From Bog-159 sp963756605 (GTDB lineage Bacteria > Acidobacteriota > Terriglobia > Bryobacterales > Bryobacteraceae): a DNA stretch of 64,000 bases. The notes beneath the pieces were generated by a model, which saw only the letters and a program-made list of their open reading frames with translations, ran no database searches and was not told where the DNA came from. Position 1 is the first letter of the stretch; each line of letters begins with the position of its first letter. The stretch lies in contig CAVWOT010000010.1 of assembly GCA_963756605.1 (NCBI GenBank), positions 186,001 to 250,000 on the forward strand, read 5' to 3'. The translations under genes were made by a program, and so were the position numbers. Positions 43,353 to 52,285 of the stretch are shown here, piece after piece.

Positions 43353-44093
43353 ATGCAGGACAAAACGATTGTTTACCAGGGCGCGGGCCTTCGCGTCGCG
43401 ATCACAGGAGGAACTTCAGGTCTGGGTCTAGCCCTGGTCCGGGAATTCCTCGCCCGTGGTGCGCACGTAGCGTTCGTCGCGCGTGTGGCCGAGCGCGTGG
43501 AGCGCGTAGTGGCGGAGCATCCCGGCGCGCACGGGATTGTCGGCGACGTATCGGCCAAAGACGACATCTATCCGATGGCACTGCAGATCACCGGTGAACT
43601 GGGCGGGCTTGACGTGCTCGTCAATAACGCCTCCGATCTCGGGCCGGCGCCGCTGGCCTTACTCGGCGACACCGACTGCCTGGATTTCGAGCGCGCGCTC
43701 GCCACCAATGTGCTCGGCCCGTTTCGCCTGACCAAGGCGCTGCTCGGTGCGCTCGCAGCTTCGGCCCGTGACAATGGCGCCGCGGTGGTGCTGAATATCT
43801 CGAGCGACGCCGCCACCAATCCCTATCGCGGTTGGGGAGCCTACGGGACCAGCAAGGCCGCGTTGCTGCACCTGACTCGAATCTGGAACGAAGAACTGGA
43901 GCCGGACGGCGTGCGGTTTATTTCGCTCGACCCCGGCGATATGGATACCCCGATGCACTCATTGGCCGTCCCGGACTGTAACCCGGCGTCGTTGAAACGT
44001 CCGGAAACGGCTGCGCGCGAAGTAGCCGACGCGATCACGGCGACACTCCGGCGCGATCTGCTGGCCGGAGCCGCCGCGGGGAACGCACAATGA
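43353..44093 (+). CDS. SDR-family oxidoreductase
   Basis: The 246-residue protein shows the NAD(P) motif 'ITGGTSGLGLALVREF' (TGGTSGLG at residues 18-25), the 'NNAS' motif near 91 and the catalytic Ser150/151, Tyr164 and Lys168 in 'ISSDAATNPYRGWGAYGTSK'. SDR enzymes oxidise or reduce carbonyls or hydroxyls; the substrate is unknown. It overlaps the queA-like gene by ATGA at 44090-44093, so the two are co-translated. It starts 20 bp after the putative SoxR promoter, which suggests a role in redox-cycling compound response. Confidence 0.9.
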   Translation: MQDKTIVYQGAGLRVAITGGTSGLGLALVREFLARGAHVAFVARVAERVERVVAEHPGAHGIVGDVSAKDDIYPMALQITGELGGLDVLVNNASDLGPAPLALLGDTDCLDFERALATNVLGPFRLTKALLGALAASARDNGAAVVLNISSDAATNPYRGWGAYGTSKAALLHLTRIWNEELEPDGVRFISLDPGDMDTPMHSLAVPDCNPASLKRPETAAREVADAITATLRRDLLAGAAAGNAQ

Positions 44094-45223
44094 TCCCGGC
44101 TTCCCAGCCCGCGCAGCGGCCGCCGGACGCAAAACTCCTGGTTATCGACAAATACGGCGCCATCACGCACATGCCGCGCACATTCTTTGCCGAATTTGTG
44201 CGCCCGGGTGACCTGGTCATTGCGAACGATGCGGCGGTCTTGCCGGCCAGCCTGCGGGGTGTGCATTCGGCCACCGGTTGTCCAATAGAAACACGGCTTG
44301 CCAGTCGCCGTTCGTTGGACGAAGTGCGCGACTTTACGGCCATCGTCTTCGGCGCAGGCGATTTTCGTACGCGCACGGAAGACCGGCCTGCGCCTCCCCG
44401 CCTCAAGGCAGGTGACCATCTAACGCTCGGTCCGCTGTCGGCGACGATTGCGCGGCTGCTGAATCACCCTCGCCTCGTGGAGCTGCATTTGAATGGGCCG
44501 GCCGACGCAATCTGGGCCGGCCTGGCGCACCATGGGCGGCCCATCCAATACGCTTATATGCCGGCTGCGCTGGAGCTGTGGGATGTGTGGCCACCAGTTG
44601 CGGGACCACCCGTCGCCTTCGAGCCGCCCTCAGCGGGCTTCGCGCTGGACTGGCATGCGGTCGATAGAATCCGCTCCCGGGGGGCCGCATTCGTTACCCT
44701 CACACACACCGCCGGTATCTCCTCCACTGGTGACATCGAACTCGATCTCAAATTGCCATTCGACGAACCTTACCGTATTTCACAATCCGCCGTCTCCGCC
44801 GTCGAGAGCACGCGCGGGCATGGCGGCCGCATTATCGCGATCGGGACGACGGTCGTGCGCGCACTGGAACACGCGGCCAGCCAGGACGGCTGCGTGCATG
44901 CCGGCGATGGGCTGGCGACCCAACGCATCGGTCCGGGAAGCCGACTGCGCATTGTCGATGCGATTCTTACGGGAGTGCATGCGCCCGGCACGAGTCATCA
45001 CCAGTTGCTCGAAGCATTCACAAACGACGCCACCCTGCGCCGGGCCGCGAAAGAGTTGGGCGCCATGAACTACCGGACCCATGAGTTTGGCGATTCGGTC
45101 CTGATAGAACGAAAAGCTCACGGTTGCGCGATCAGCGCGCGTACGGCAAAGGCCGACGCAATCAACGGATCATCTTCTTTGACCAGGTTCTCCGGGTTTG
45201 CCCAGGAGCCATCGGCTCGCTGA
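44090..45223 (+). CDS. QueA-like S-adenosylmethionine:tRNA ribosyltransferase-isomerase
   Basis: The 377-residue frame has QueA hallmarks: 'HMPRTFFAEFVRPGDLVIAN', 'DAAVLPASLRGVHSATG', 'PIQYAYMPAALELWDVW', 'RGAAFVTLTHTAGISSTGDI', 'ESTRGHGGRIIAIGTTVVRA' and 'TSHHQLLEAFTNDATLRRA'. QueA adds the epoxycyclopentane precursor in queuosine synthesis. Key segments differ from E. coli QueA, for example 'HTAGISSTGD' where 'GAGTF' is usual. With an SDR partner and SoxR promoter, a diverged function is possible. The family normally ends near 'FGDSVLIE' (45110); here the frame runs 106 bp into the convergent gene, so the last about 35 residues are probably not conserved. Confidence 0.8.
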   Translation: MIPASQPAQRPPDAKLLVIDKYGAITHMPRTFFAEFVRPGDLVIANDAAVLPASLRGVHSATGCPIETRLASRRSLDEVRDFTAIVFGAGDFRTRTEDRPAPPRLKAGDHLTLGPLSATIARLLNHPRLVELHLNGPADAIWAGLAHHGRPIQYAYMPAALELWDVWPPVAGPPVAFEPPSAGFALDWHAVDRIRSRGAAFVTLTHTAGISSTGDIELDLKLPFDEPYRISQSAVSAVESTRGHGGRIIAIGTTVVRALEHAASQDGCVHAGDGLATQRIGPGSRLRIVDAILTGVHAPGTSHHQLLEAFTNDATLRRAAKELGAMNYRTHEFGDSVLIERKAHGCAISARTAKADAINGSSSLTRFSGFAQEPSAR

Positions 45224-46207
45224 GTTCGCTGCAAGCTATCGGCCACGCGTGCGCCGGCATCCACGCGCAGCGCGCGAAACACCTGGCTGCTGGCGGCCGC
45301 GTAGTAGAACGCCAGACCGTGGGGCCAACGCTGGTACGCCGGACCCACGAAGCCGGGGACGTCGATATCCCGGTGATGGCTCGTCAGCCAGCGTGCCGCC
45401 GCCGCGACCCGTGCGTCGCTCGGCGGCCGCCCAATCGCCAGCAGCGCCAGAATGCCGTCGGCAGTGGTGGTGCCGTAACTGCGGAAATGCGTGCCGTCAT
45501 GGCCGGCTTTGTTCGTATCAAACTCGGTGGTGGAGAAGAAGAAGCCGCCATCGCCATCGTCCGCACGCCGCGGATCGTAGTTCTGGCAGCGTCCCACGAA
45601 CACGCGCGCACACTCGAAAACCGGGTCGGAATCCGGCATTCCGGCCGCGCGCAGCGCCTCCAGAACATGCCGTGTCATGGACAGGTCCACATGCCCGGTA
45701 CCCGGTTTGGTGCGCCGTTCGCCGCCCATGCCCCACGCTCCGTACACGGGGTCCTCACGGTCCCAGCCGTTCTGCTCCGTGAATTGTTGAACGCGCAGGT
45801 ACGCGACCATAGGACGAACCTGCTCTTCCCACCCGGCGATCCGCGCCCGGCAGAGCGCGCTTACCGCCAGGGCTGTCGCGTAATTGGGGTAGTCCGGAAT
45901 GCCAGGGTCTTGCATTCCCAGCGCACCATCGCTTCGTGTCTTGTTCCGAATAAACGCGATAGCCCGGCCGACTCTCGCGCGCGGCAGCGGGTAGACCCGC
46001 TCCGGCACTTCGAGAAGCGCCTCCAGCACGAAGGGCGTGAGCGACTGCCCGGAGCGCAACAGGCCGTAGGTGTGGCTGTGCCACCCGCCATCATCGGCCT
46101 GCTGCCGCCACAGGTACGCCGCCGCCCTGGCGAGTGCCGGCTGCCCGGTGTGTCGGCAGCCGGTTTGTGCCAGCAGCACCAGCGCCATCCAATGTCGGGC
46201 CGCCATC
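45118..46207 (-). CDS. Secreted prenyltransferase/squalene-oxidase-repeat protein (second of pair)
   Basis: From ATG 46207 ('MAARHWMALVLLAQTGCRHT') the protein has a lipoprotein-like leader with 'AQTGC' and alpha/alpha-barrel repeats of the squalene-hopene cyclase and prenyltransferase type: 'AYLWRQQADDGGWHSHTYGL', 'YPNYATALAVSALCRARIAG', 'HVDLSMTRHVLEALRAAG' and 'LQRTQRADGSWANPENLVK'. It lacks the DxDD motif of cyclases, so a binding or structural role is likelier than catalysis. Its start overlaps the stop of the upstream gene (TGATG), indicating translational coupling. The C-terminus overlaps the queA-like gene by 106 bp on the other strand. Confidence 0.75.
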
Positions 46208-47456
46208 ACTTTTTCTTCGCGCTGACGACCACCACGGCGGGCTCGCGATCCACCGTCAGCATCAGGATGGCCGCGCTGGTTACCGCCACCCGGCCCGTAA
46301 TGCAATGGTGCCCGGCCCAGGTGCCATCTTCGTTCTGCATCGTCAGCAGCTTCGCGGTCATCTCCTGGTTCCACTTGTGCCACGGCTCGCCGCCGGCGCG
46401 GTGCAGGCTGTCGCTGATATTCAGATAGGAGAAGAATTCTTCTCCGCCGACAGATCCAAAGCCAGCCACGAAGCGCGGATCGGAAAGATCCTTCTCGATC
46501 GCATTGATGGTGGTGGCATTCTTTTTGCGGTCGGCCTCGGTACGGCTGAGCTGTTCCATTTCCTGCGCGCGTTTGTAGAGCGGAACACCGGCGGATACGG
46601 CCGACACCTCCGCGCGCGGGGCTGAAAAGCTCCGCACAGAGTCGCGGGAAACCATTCCGCCGCCGACACCACCTCCAGCACCGGACCCGACGCCGCCTCC
46701 TGCACCGGCGCCGATACCGGCTCCGACACCGCCCACACCCGCCGGCATCGCAGTCGCCGTCGTGTACCTGTCCACCTTGGCCATCGCCATTGGCGCTACC
46801 GCCAGCCCCTTGGCTTGGGCCGCATACAAGGTTTGCGACGCCGGCGATGTGCCCAGGATGGGCGCCCACCCGCCGGCTACATTCCAGCTTCCGTCTTTGA
46901 GCTGGTTTTTTTCGATCTTCGCGACGCACTTCTCCAGGCTCCGCCGCACGCGCAGATTGGCTTGCGCATCGCCCATCCGGCCATCCAGTTCGGCCAGCAG
47001 TTTGGAGGTGAGGAACGTGTCGATGTACGGTCCCAGCTTGCGCTGGATCTGCGTGCCCATCACGTCCGTCACTGCCAGCCCGTCCGCCGGACTATTATCC
47101 ACGTGCGCCAGGATGAACCGCACGGCGCGCTGCAACGACTCCCGGTAGGGACCGGCGTTCGGCGCGTTGCCCGTGTGGAGCAACGCCTCGGCGGCCACGG
47201 CTGTATTGGCAACGTCATTGCCGGTGGATTCCAGTCTTTCCCCCTGGCGCACGTATGAGGTCTCGCCACCATCCTGTCCCCAGCCTCCATCTTTCCCCTG
47301 CACCGAAATCAGCCACTTCTCGCCTTTCGCGATCGCCTGCGCGACGGGATCATTACCGGACAGCGCCTTCTCTCGCGAAAGATTGGTTTCGGCATAGACG
47401 CCCAGGGTAATGGCCGCTATGCCGGCTGCAAGCACACGTATCCTTCTCGATCTCAT
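46206..47456 (-). CDS. Secreted prenyltransferase/squalene-oxidase-repeat protein (first of pair)
   Basis: From ATG 47456, preceded by GAGAGGAG, the protein has a signal peptide ('VLAAGIAAITLGVYAETN') and repeats such as 'GEKWLISVQGKDGGWGQDGG', 'NTAVAAEALLHTGNAPNAG', 'VRRSLEKCVAKIEKNQLKDG' and 'EMTAKLLTMQNEDGTWAGHH'. A 35-residue Gly-rich linker ('GVGAGIGAGAGGGVGSGAGG') lies near the middle. The fold resembles terpene-cyclase alpha-barrels but lacks an obvious acidic active site. With the coupled downstream protein it probably forms an exported pair of unknown function. Short tandem GCAAAATGGC-like repeats occur upstream at 47480-47512. Confidence 0.75.
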   Translation of the reverse strand: MRSRRIRVLAAGIAAITLGVYAETNLSREKALSGNDPVAQAIAKGEKWLISVQGKDGGWGQDGGETSYVRQGERLESTGNDVANTAVAAEALLHTGNAPNAGPYRESLQRAVRFILAHVDNSPADGLAVTDVMGTQIQRKLGPYIDTFLTSKLLAELDGRMGDAQANLRVRRSLEKCVAKIEKNQLKDGSWNVAGGWAPILGTSPASQTLYAAQAKGLAVAPMAMAKVDRYTTATAMPAGVGGVGAGIGAGAGGGVGSGAGGGVGGGMVSRDSVRSFSAPRAEVSAVSAGVPLYKRAQEMEQLSRTEADRKKNATTINAIEKDLSDPRFVAGFGSVGGEEFFSYLNISDSLHRAGGEPWHKWNQEMTAKLLTMQNEDGTWAGHHCITGRVAVTSAAILMLTVDREPAVVVVSAKKK

Positions 47457-47684
47457 ATGGTCTCCTCTCCATCCTGGCCGCAAAATGGCGGCAAAATGGC
47501 CGCAAAATGTCCGGCTACAACGAAATGCCCTGCTGGCAGTTTTCCTTCCACTAACCAAGTGAGATTCTTTTCTAATGACGAAACGGACTTGCGAAGTGTG
47601 CATCGAGGGCGGCAGCGGAACCGACGGCTACATCTGTGATTCCGATTCACGGAATTGCCGTGTCCGTAGACGTGCCGCCAGTTA

Positions 47685-48857
47685 CTATCGAGGCAGCGGT
47701 TTATCGAGCGAATCCCAGTGGTACACGGCGGCGACTCGAGTTTCGATTGCCTTGATCAGCGGGCCCCCATTGTCCCCGTTCGTGAGAATCGCTACTCCAT
47801 AACCTTTGCGCACGTGCCCGAGAATGTCTCCCCGGAATCCCCAGTTTGAGCCGCCGTGATTGAAATACCATCCTTCGCCGCGCTTTTCGATGGACAGGCC
47901 GACTGCGAACGGTCCCACTCCCACGGGACAAACCATCGCGCTTGCGGAAGCCTGCGTCAGCACAGCGCCTTTGGGGCCGCGCACCGCTTTCTGCACTTCA
48001 ATGATGAAACGAGCCAGGTCACTGGGCGTGGTCCAAAGGCCCGCCGCGGCCTGCTCGGGATAAACGTGCCATGCGGCACCCATCGACTTTCCCTCTCCGT
48101 CATGCGCCCTGGCGGCGTGACTGGCGCGCGCGGCGGGTAACGGCTGTTCGTAGGAGCTGTCACTCATGCCCAACGGATCGAGCACCATCGCGCGCATGAA
48201 TTCGGGGAACGGCCTGCCGGTGAGATCCATGAGCGCCAGTTGCATGATGGTCACACCGCCGCCCGAATATTTGTACGCTTGATACGGTGGCCGCGCGAAG
48301 AGCACCGGACCCACGTTCGACGGCGGCTTTCCGTCCAGGATCTGGACGAGCGTGGGCCGCGGCGCCGGCGGATCGTATCCCGGAAATCCGAACCCATCGT
48401 CTGCACCCGAGGTGTGGCTCATTAAGGAACGCGGCGTCACACCGTGAGCGGGAGTGTGCCACGATTTCAGGATGGTGTTGATGTCGTCGTCGAGCGAGAA
48501 GCGGTGCTCCTCCACCAGCCGCAGCGCCGCCATGGCCGTCACCGGCTTGCTGATGGAGGCCGCCTGAAACAGCGTGTCCGTCCCGGCAGCGCGGCCCGAT
48601 TCCGCATCGGCGATGCCATACGCTTTGGCCCAGTGAATCTTGAAGTCCCGAATCACGGCTATGCTGAGACCGGGGACGTGGAAGCGCTGCATCAGCTCAG
48701 CGAGCGTGAGGCCGTCAAGTCCCTGGCGATCCGCGGTCTGGGCGGCTTCGATCTTGGCAATCAGCGCCGCGGCATCGTCCTGGGCGCGCAGCGCCGTCAC
48801 GCTCAAGCAGGCGGCGAGCAGCGGTAGGAAATGTTTTCCCACTCGATACGTTCTCAT
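47685..48857 (-). CDS. Beta-lactamase-class C-like serine hydrolase
   Basis: From ATG 48857 the 390-residue protein has a signal peptide ('LPLLAACLSVTALRAQ') and the Pfam beta-lactamase fold: SxxK in 'LFQAASISKPVTAMAALRL', the Tyr motif in 'AYKYSGGGVTIMQLALMD', 'TPRSLMSHTSGADDGF' and the HGG motif in 'GWYFNHGGSNWGFRGDIL' (KTG-equivalent). Such enzymes act as D,D-peptidases, esterases or beta-lactamases; nothing marks this one as a resistance gene. It is periplasmic by leader. The frame is intact. Confidence 0.88.
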   Translation of the reverse strand: MRTYRVGKHFLPLLAACLSVTALRAQDDAAALIAKIEAAQTADRQGLDGLTLAELMQRFHVPGLSIAVIRDFKIHWAKAYGIADAESGRAAGTDTLFQAASISKPVTAMAALRLVEEHRFSLDDDINTILKSWHTPAHGVTPRSLMSHTSGADDGFGFPGYDPPAPRPTLVQILDGKPPSNVGPVLFARPPYQAYKYSGGGVTIMQLALMDLTGRPFPEFMRAMVLDPLGMSDSSYEQPLPAARASHAARAHDGEGKSMGAAWHVYPEQAAAGLWTTPSDLARFIIEVQKAVRGPKGAVLTQASASAMVCPVGVGPFAVGLSIEKRGEGWYFNHGGSNWGFRGDILGHVRKGYGVAILTNGDNGGPLIKAIETRVAAVYHWDSLDKPLPR

Positions 48858-48946
48858 TAAGGACACCTCGTTAAATTGATGATAATGTCCCGCAGGGACA
48901 CGCGCGTTGCCGGTCACTCCCGAGCCGGATAAAATGAATAACGACC

Positions 48947-49228
48947 TTGACTCAAGCCGTGGCCCAAGCCATGACCCAAACCGTCGCAGTTCTCGTCCTT
49001 GATCTCCTGGAGTGGCTCGCTCGCCGGGATCGGTCCTATGAGGAAACCATGGACGCCTGGCGCACGTCCTGTCCAAAGCTTCCGGTCTGGGAGGACGCTA
49101 ACGAGCAAGGCTTAGTCTCGATCGAGAACCGGAATGGCCGATCGTACGTTCGCGTCACGCCCGCCGGGTTTGAGCTTCTCAAGAAGTTCAGGCCGGAGCG
49201 GCCGAATGAAGGTTTCAATCCTGGATGA
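48947..49228 (+). CDS. Small winged-helix-like protein of unknown function
   Basis: The 93-residue protein shows a helical N-terminal half ('LLEWLARRDRSYEETMDAWR') and 'LPVWEDANEQGLVSIE', 'YVRVTPAGFELLKKF', resembling short winged-helix proteins found widely beside metabolic genes. The last 23 bp overlap the start of the broken dehydrogenase gene (ATG 49206), so the two were probably one operon. No metal or catalytic residues are seen. DNA binding is an inference. Confidence 0.6.
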   Translation: MTQAVAQAMTQTVAVLVLDLLEWLARRDRSYEETMDAWRTSCPKLPVWEDANEQGLVSIENRNGRSYVRVTPAGFELLKKFRPERPNEGFNPG

Positions 49229-49935
49229 CTACTTCGATACTGTTCGCGCCCATCTTGACGATCTTGAACTCCTCGCACGCCGGCTGAGGGAGACCGAGGC
49301 GCTGGTGCTTATTCGCGAGCGGACCAGAGTCTCCGCTCGGTTGCTCGAGCGCCTTCCAAAGTTGCAGCTCATCAGCCAGCGCAGCGTCTATCCGCACATC
49401 GACATCGACGCGTGTACCCGGCATGAACTTGCTGGTGTGGGCCAGAGAAGCTGCGTGCCATCGCGCCCGCGCGCACGGTTATCGAACCGCGTTATCGAAA
49501 GAGGCGTTTTTCGGAGAGTGCGACGTTGTTTCGCTGCACCTGCGGCTGCTGGATGCGACGCGCGGCATCGTGACCGGGTCTGATTTGGCGCGCATGAAAC
49601 CCACGGCTTTGTTAGTCAACACCAGCCGCGCGGGCCTGGTTGAGCCTGGGGCCCTGGTGCGCGCTCTCGAACAAGGCCGTCCTGGCATGGCCGCCGTCGA
49701 TGTATTCGACGAGGAGCCGGTGCGAGACATGCACGACCCGCTTTTGGTCATGAATAACGTCACCTGCACGCCGCACCTAGGCTACGTTACCTACGAGGAA
49801 TACGAAATCCAATTCTCGGATATCTTCGACCAAATCACGGCCTTCTGCGCTGGTAGGCCGATCAACGTCGTCAATCCGGCCGCTTCATCCAGCGGGAGCT
49901 CTTACCGGCACGCTCCTTGCATTTCAACTAAATAA
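49206..49935 (+). pseudogene. D-2-hydroxyacid dehydrogenase with two internal deletions
   Basis: The gene starts 'MKVSILDDYFDTV', then about 25-30 residues expected in the family are missing. It continues 'RRLRETEALVLIRERTRVSA' and 'PKLQLISQRSVYPHIDIDA'. After 'ACTR' about 75 residues including the GxGxxG NAD-binding motif are missing and the frame changes. From about 49423 it resumes 'MNLLVWAREAACHRARAHGY', 'LARMKPTALLVNTSRAGLVE' and 'VDVFDEEPVRD', ending with the conserved 'TPHLGYVTYEEYEIQFSDIF'. Without the Rossmann core it cannot bind NAD. The deletions are real rearrangements, not base-calling errors. Confidence 0.85.
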
Positions 49936-50039
49936 GATATTAAACTATACAATTGAAGTATATCCGCGAGCGGCATTCAGGCTCAGGCATGCACGAAACG
50001 ACGAGCCCGGCGATTGTCCGCAGCGGAGGAGGTTAGCGC

Positions 50040-51746
50040 ATGGACAAGATCTGGCTGAAAAGTTACCGCCCTAGCGTGCCGGCCGAGATCGACCTCAACG
50101 AATATACATCCCTCAATGACCTGCTCGCCCAAAGCTGCCGCAAATTCCGGGACCTCCCGGCCTTCAGCAATCTCGGCACCACCATTACATATGCCGACCT
50201 CGACCGTTTGAGCCGCCACTTCGCCGCCTGGCTGCAAAGCCTGGGCTTGGGCACGGGCGCGCGCGTGGCTCTGATGATGCCGAATCTCCTGCAGTACCCG
50301 GTCGCCTTGTTCGGCGTGCTCCGCGCCGGAATGATCGTTGTCAACGTCAATCCCCTGTACACCGCGCGCGAGGTGGAGCATCAGCTAAAGGACTCCCGCG
50401 CTGAGGTAATCGTTATCCTGGAGAATTTCGCGCACGTACTCGAAAAGGCTCTGCCGGCTACCAAGGTCGCGCATGTAGTAACGACGCAGGTGGGCGATCT
50501 GCTCTCGCCGCCGCGGCGTCTGATGGTCAACTTCGCGGTCAAGCACGTGAAGAAAATGGTACCGGAATGGCATATCGATGGCGCTATCGGATTCCGCACC
50601 GCACTCGAACGCGGCGCTGGAGCGCAGTTCGTCGAAGCCACGCCTTCCCACACCGATATCGCCTTCCTGCAATACACGGGCGGCACTACCGGAATGTCCA
50701 AGGGCGCCATGTTGACGCACGGTGGACTGGTGGCCAATATGTTGCAGGCGCGTGCCTGGTCCCGGGGCATCCTGGAAGAAGGGCGCGAAATTGTGGTTAC
50801 CGCCCTGCCCATGTATCATGTGTTTTCTCTGACCACCAATTGCCTGCTATTCATCAGCCTGGGCGGCCTTAATCTGCTGATCACCAATCCTAAAGACATG
50901 CCCGCGTTTGTGAAGGAGTTGCGCCATACGCCCTGGACTGTGACCACAGGTGTGAATACCCTGTTCAACGGATTGCTGAATACGCCCGGTTTCGAGACCC
51001 TGGATTTTAGCCATCTGAAATTCGCGCTGGGCGGTGGCGCCGCGGTGCATCGCACGGTGGCCGAGCGCTGGCAAGCCGTCACTGGAAAACACATTCTGCA
51101 GGGCTACGGACTGACCGAAACGTCCCCGTTTGTTTCGTGCAATCCGCTGGACCAGGCCTTCTCGGGCTCCATTGGATTGCCGCTGCCATCTACAGAAGTC
51201 GCCATCATGGATGAAGAGGGCCGTCATCTGCCCATAGGCGCCGAGGGTGAGATCTGTGTGAAAGGTCCACAAGTAATGGCCGGTTATTGGCAGATGCCGG
51301 GTGAAACGGCGGCAGCCTTTACCCCGGACGGTTGGCTCCGCACCGGAGATATCGGCATAATGGACGAGAACGGCTTCATGCGGATCACTGACCGGAAGAA
51401 AGACATGATTCTGGTTTCAGGATTCAACGTGTATCCGAATGAGATCGAGAACATCATCGCGGCTGTGCCCGGCGTGGTCGAATGCGGCGTAATCGGGGTA
51501 CCGGACATGATCGCCGGCGAAGTCGTGAAGGCGTTCGTGGTATCAGCGGATCCGAGCCTTTCCGCCGATCGGATCGTGTCTCACTGCCGGCAGAATCTGA
51601 CCAGGTACAAGGTCCCCCGGATCGTCGAGTTTCGAAGCGCGCTGCCGAAGACGCCGGTCGGCAAAATTTTGCGGCGGGAACTGCGCGCCGTAGAGACGAA
51701 TCAGGCCGGCGTTCCGCCCGTCGCGGAGCGTATCACCGCTCCGTGA
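50040..51746 (+). CDS. fadD: Long-chain fatty-acid--CoA ligase
   Basis: GGAGG precedes the ATG. The 568-residue protein has the ANL-superfamily motifs 'FLQYTGGTTGMSKGAMLTHG' (P-loop, about 210), 'LQGYGLTETSPFVSCN' (about 355), 'GWLRTGDIGIMDENGFMRIT' (about 430), 'SGFNVYPNEIENIIA' (A8 hinge) and the final Lys in 'PKTPVGKILRRELR' (about 540). It activates fatty acids to acyl-CoA through an acyl-AMP, feeding beta-oxidation. Closest overall to FadD-type enzymes; related medium-chain ligases cannot be excluded. The frame is intact, and the gene starts the region of undamaged genes. Confidence 0.88.
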   Translation: MDKIWLKSYRPSVPAEIDLNEYTSLNDLLAQSCRKFRDLPAFSNLGTTITYADLDRLSRHFAAWLQSLGLGTGARVALMMPNLLQYPVALFGVLRAGMIVVNVNPLYTAREVEHQLKDSRAEVIVILENFAHVLEKALPATKVAHVVTTQVGDLLSPPRRLMVNFAVKHVKKMVPEWHIDGAIGFRTALERGAGAQFVEATPSHTDIAFLQYTGGTTGMSKGAMLTHGGLVANMLQARAWSRGILEEGREIVVTALPMYHVFSLTTNCLLFISLGGLNLLITNPKDMPAFVKELRHTPWTVTTGVNTLFNGLLNTPGFETLDFSHLKFALGGGAAVHRTVAERWQAVTGKHILQGYGLTETSPFVSCNPLDQAFSGSIGLPLPSTEVAIMDEEGRHLPIGAEGEICVKGPQVMAGYWQMPGETAAAFTPDGWLRTGDIGIMDENGFMRITDRKKDMILVSGFNVYPNEIENIIAAVPGVVECGVIGVPDMIAGEVVKAFVVSADPSLSADRIVSHCRQNLTRYKVPRIVEFRSALPKTPVGKILRRELRAVETNQAGVPPVAERITAP

Positions 51747-51747
51747 T

Positions 51748-52227
51748 TTATGCAGAATTGCGGCGATCGAAGGCGGATATGGCTACGGCCATGCGGGACT
51801 CCAGATAGACGTTGACGCGTGCTTCCGCAATCAAACCGTCCACCCAGCGGATGATATGTGTGACGGGAAAAACCAGCGTGGTGCGGTCCGCCAGCGTCAG
51901 CGTCATATCGGCTTCGAACACCGATAGGCCGACGCCGGTCCATAGTTGCACGGGGGCATGGCGCAGGTCGTCGACGGTCAATAGGAACTGCACCAGCGCG
52001 CGGCGAATGGCGGTCCTTCCCAATATCGGAGGCAAACCCGGCAATCTGACAGTTGCGCTTGAGGCAAAAAAAGATGCCGCTGCATCGGCATCCAGAGTAT
52101 CCAGCGCGCCGAAGTACCTCTTCACGCGCGCCGGTAGAGCGTTGGTGTCAGTTAGGATTGAGTCGGGTGGTGGCGTGGTAGGGGCTGTCAGCGTTTCCAG
52201 CAAGTACGTGAGGCGTGCGTCCGACAC
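51748..52227 (-). CDS. NTF2/SnoaL-like protein
   Basis: The 159-residue protein has the cone-shaped alpha+beta NTF2 pattern: 'LPARVKRYFGALDTLDADAA', 'ATVRLPGLPPILGRTAIRRA', 'LSVFEADMTLTLADRTTLVF' and 'VTHIIRWVDGLIAEARVNVY'. NTF2-like proteins bind hydrophobic ligands or catalyse ring reactions. The C-terminus abuts the convergent fadD stop with 1 bp spacing. No further function can be assigned. Confidence 0.75.
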   Translation of the reverse strand: MSDARLTYLLETLTAPTTPPPDSILTDTNALPARVKRYFGALDTLDADAAASFFASSATVRLPGLPPILGRTAIRRALVQFLLTVDDLRHAPVQLWTGVGLSVFEADMTLTLADRTTLVFPVTHIIRWVDGLIAEARVNVYLESRMAVAISAFDRRNSA

Positions 52228-52285
52228 AATCCGTTTCGCCGCCTTTGTTAAGCTTAGGTAAAATTCGCACGAATCGCCGCAGCGA

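Noticed and set aside
45124..46428. 434-residue open frame on the plus strand
   Set aside because: Antisense to the two squalene-oxidase-repeat genes; no domain or leader.
46215..46929. Upstream Arg/Gly-rich extension of the second repeat-protein gene
   Set aside because: The extension is antisense-like and out of frame with the first gene of the pair; the ATG at 46207 with TGATG coupling is a better start.
47480..47512. Short GCAAAATGGC-like tandem repeats considered as a CRISPR or iteron array
   Set aside because: Only three imperfect 10-11-bp units without spacers; no array of any size with regular spacers was seen in the window.
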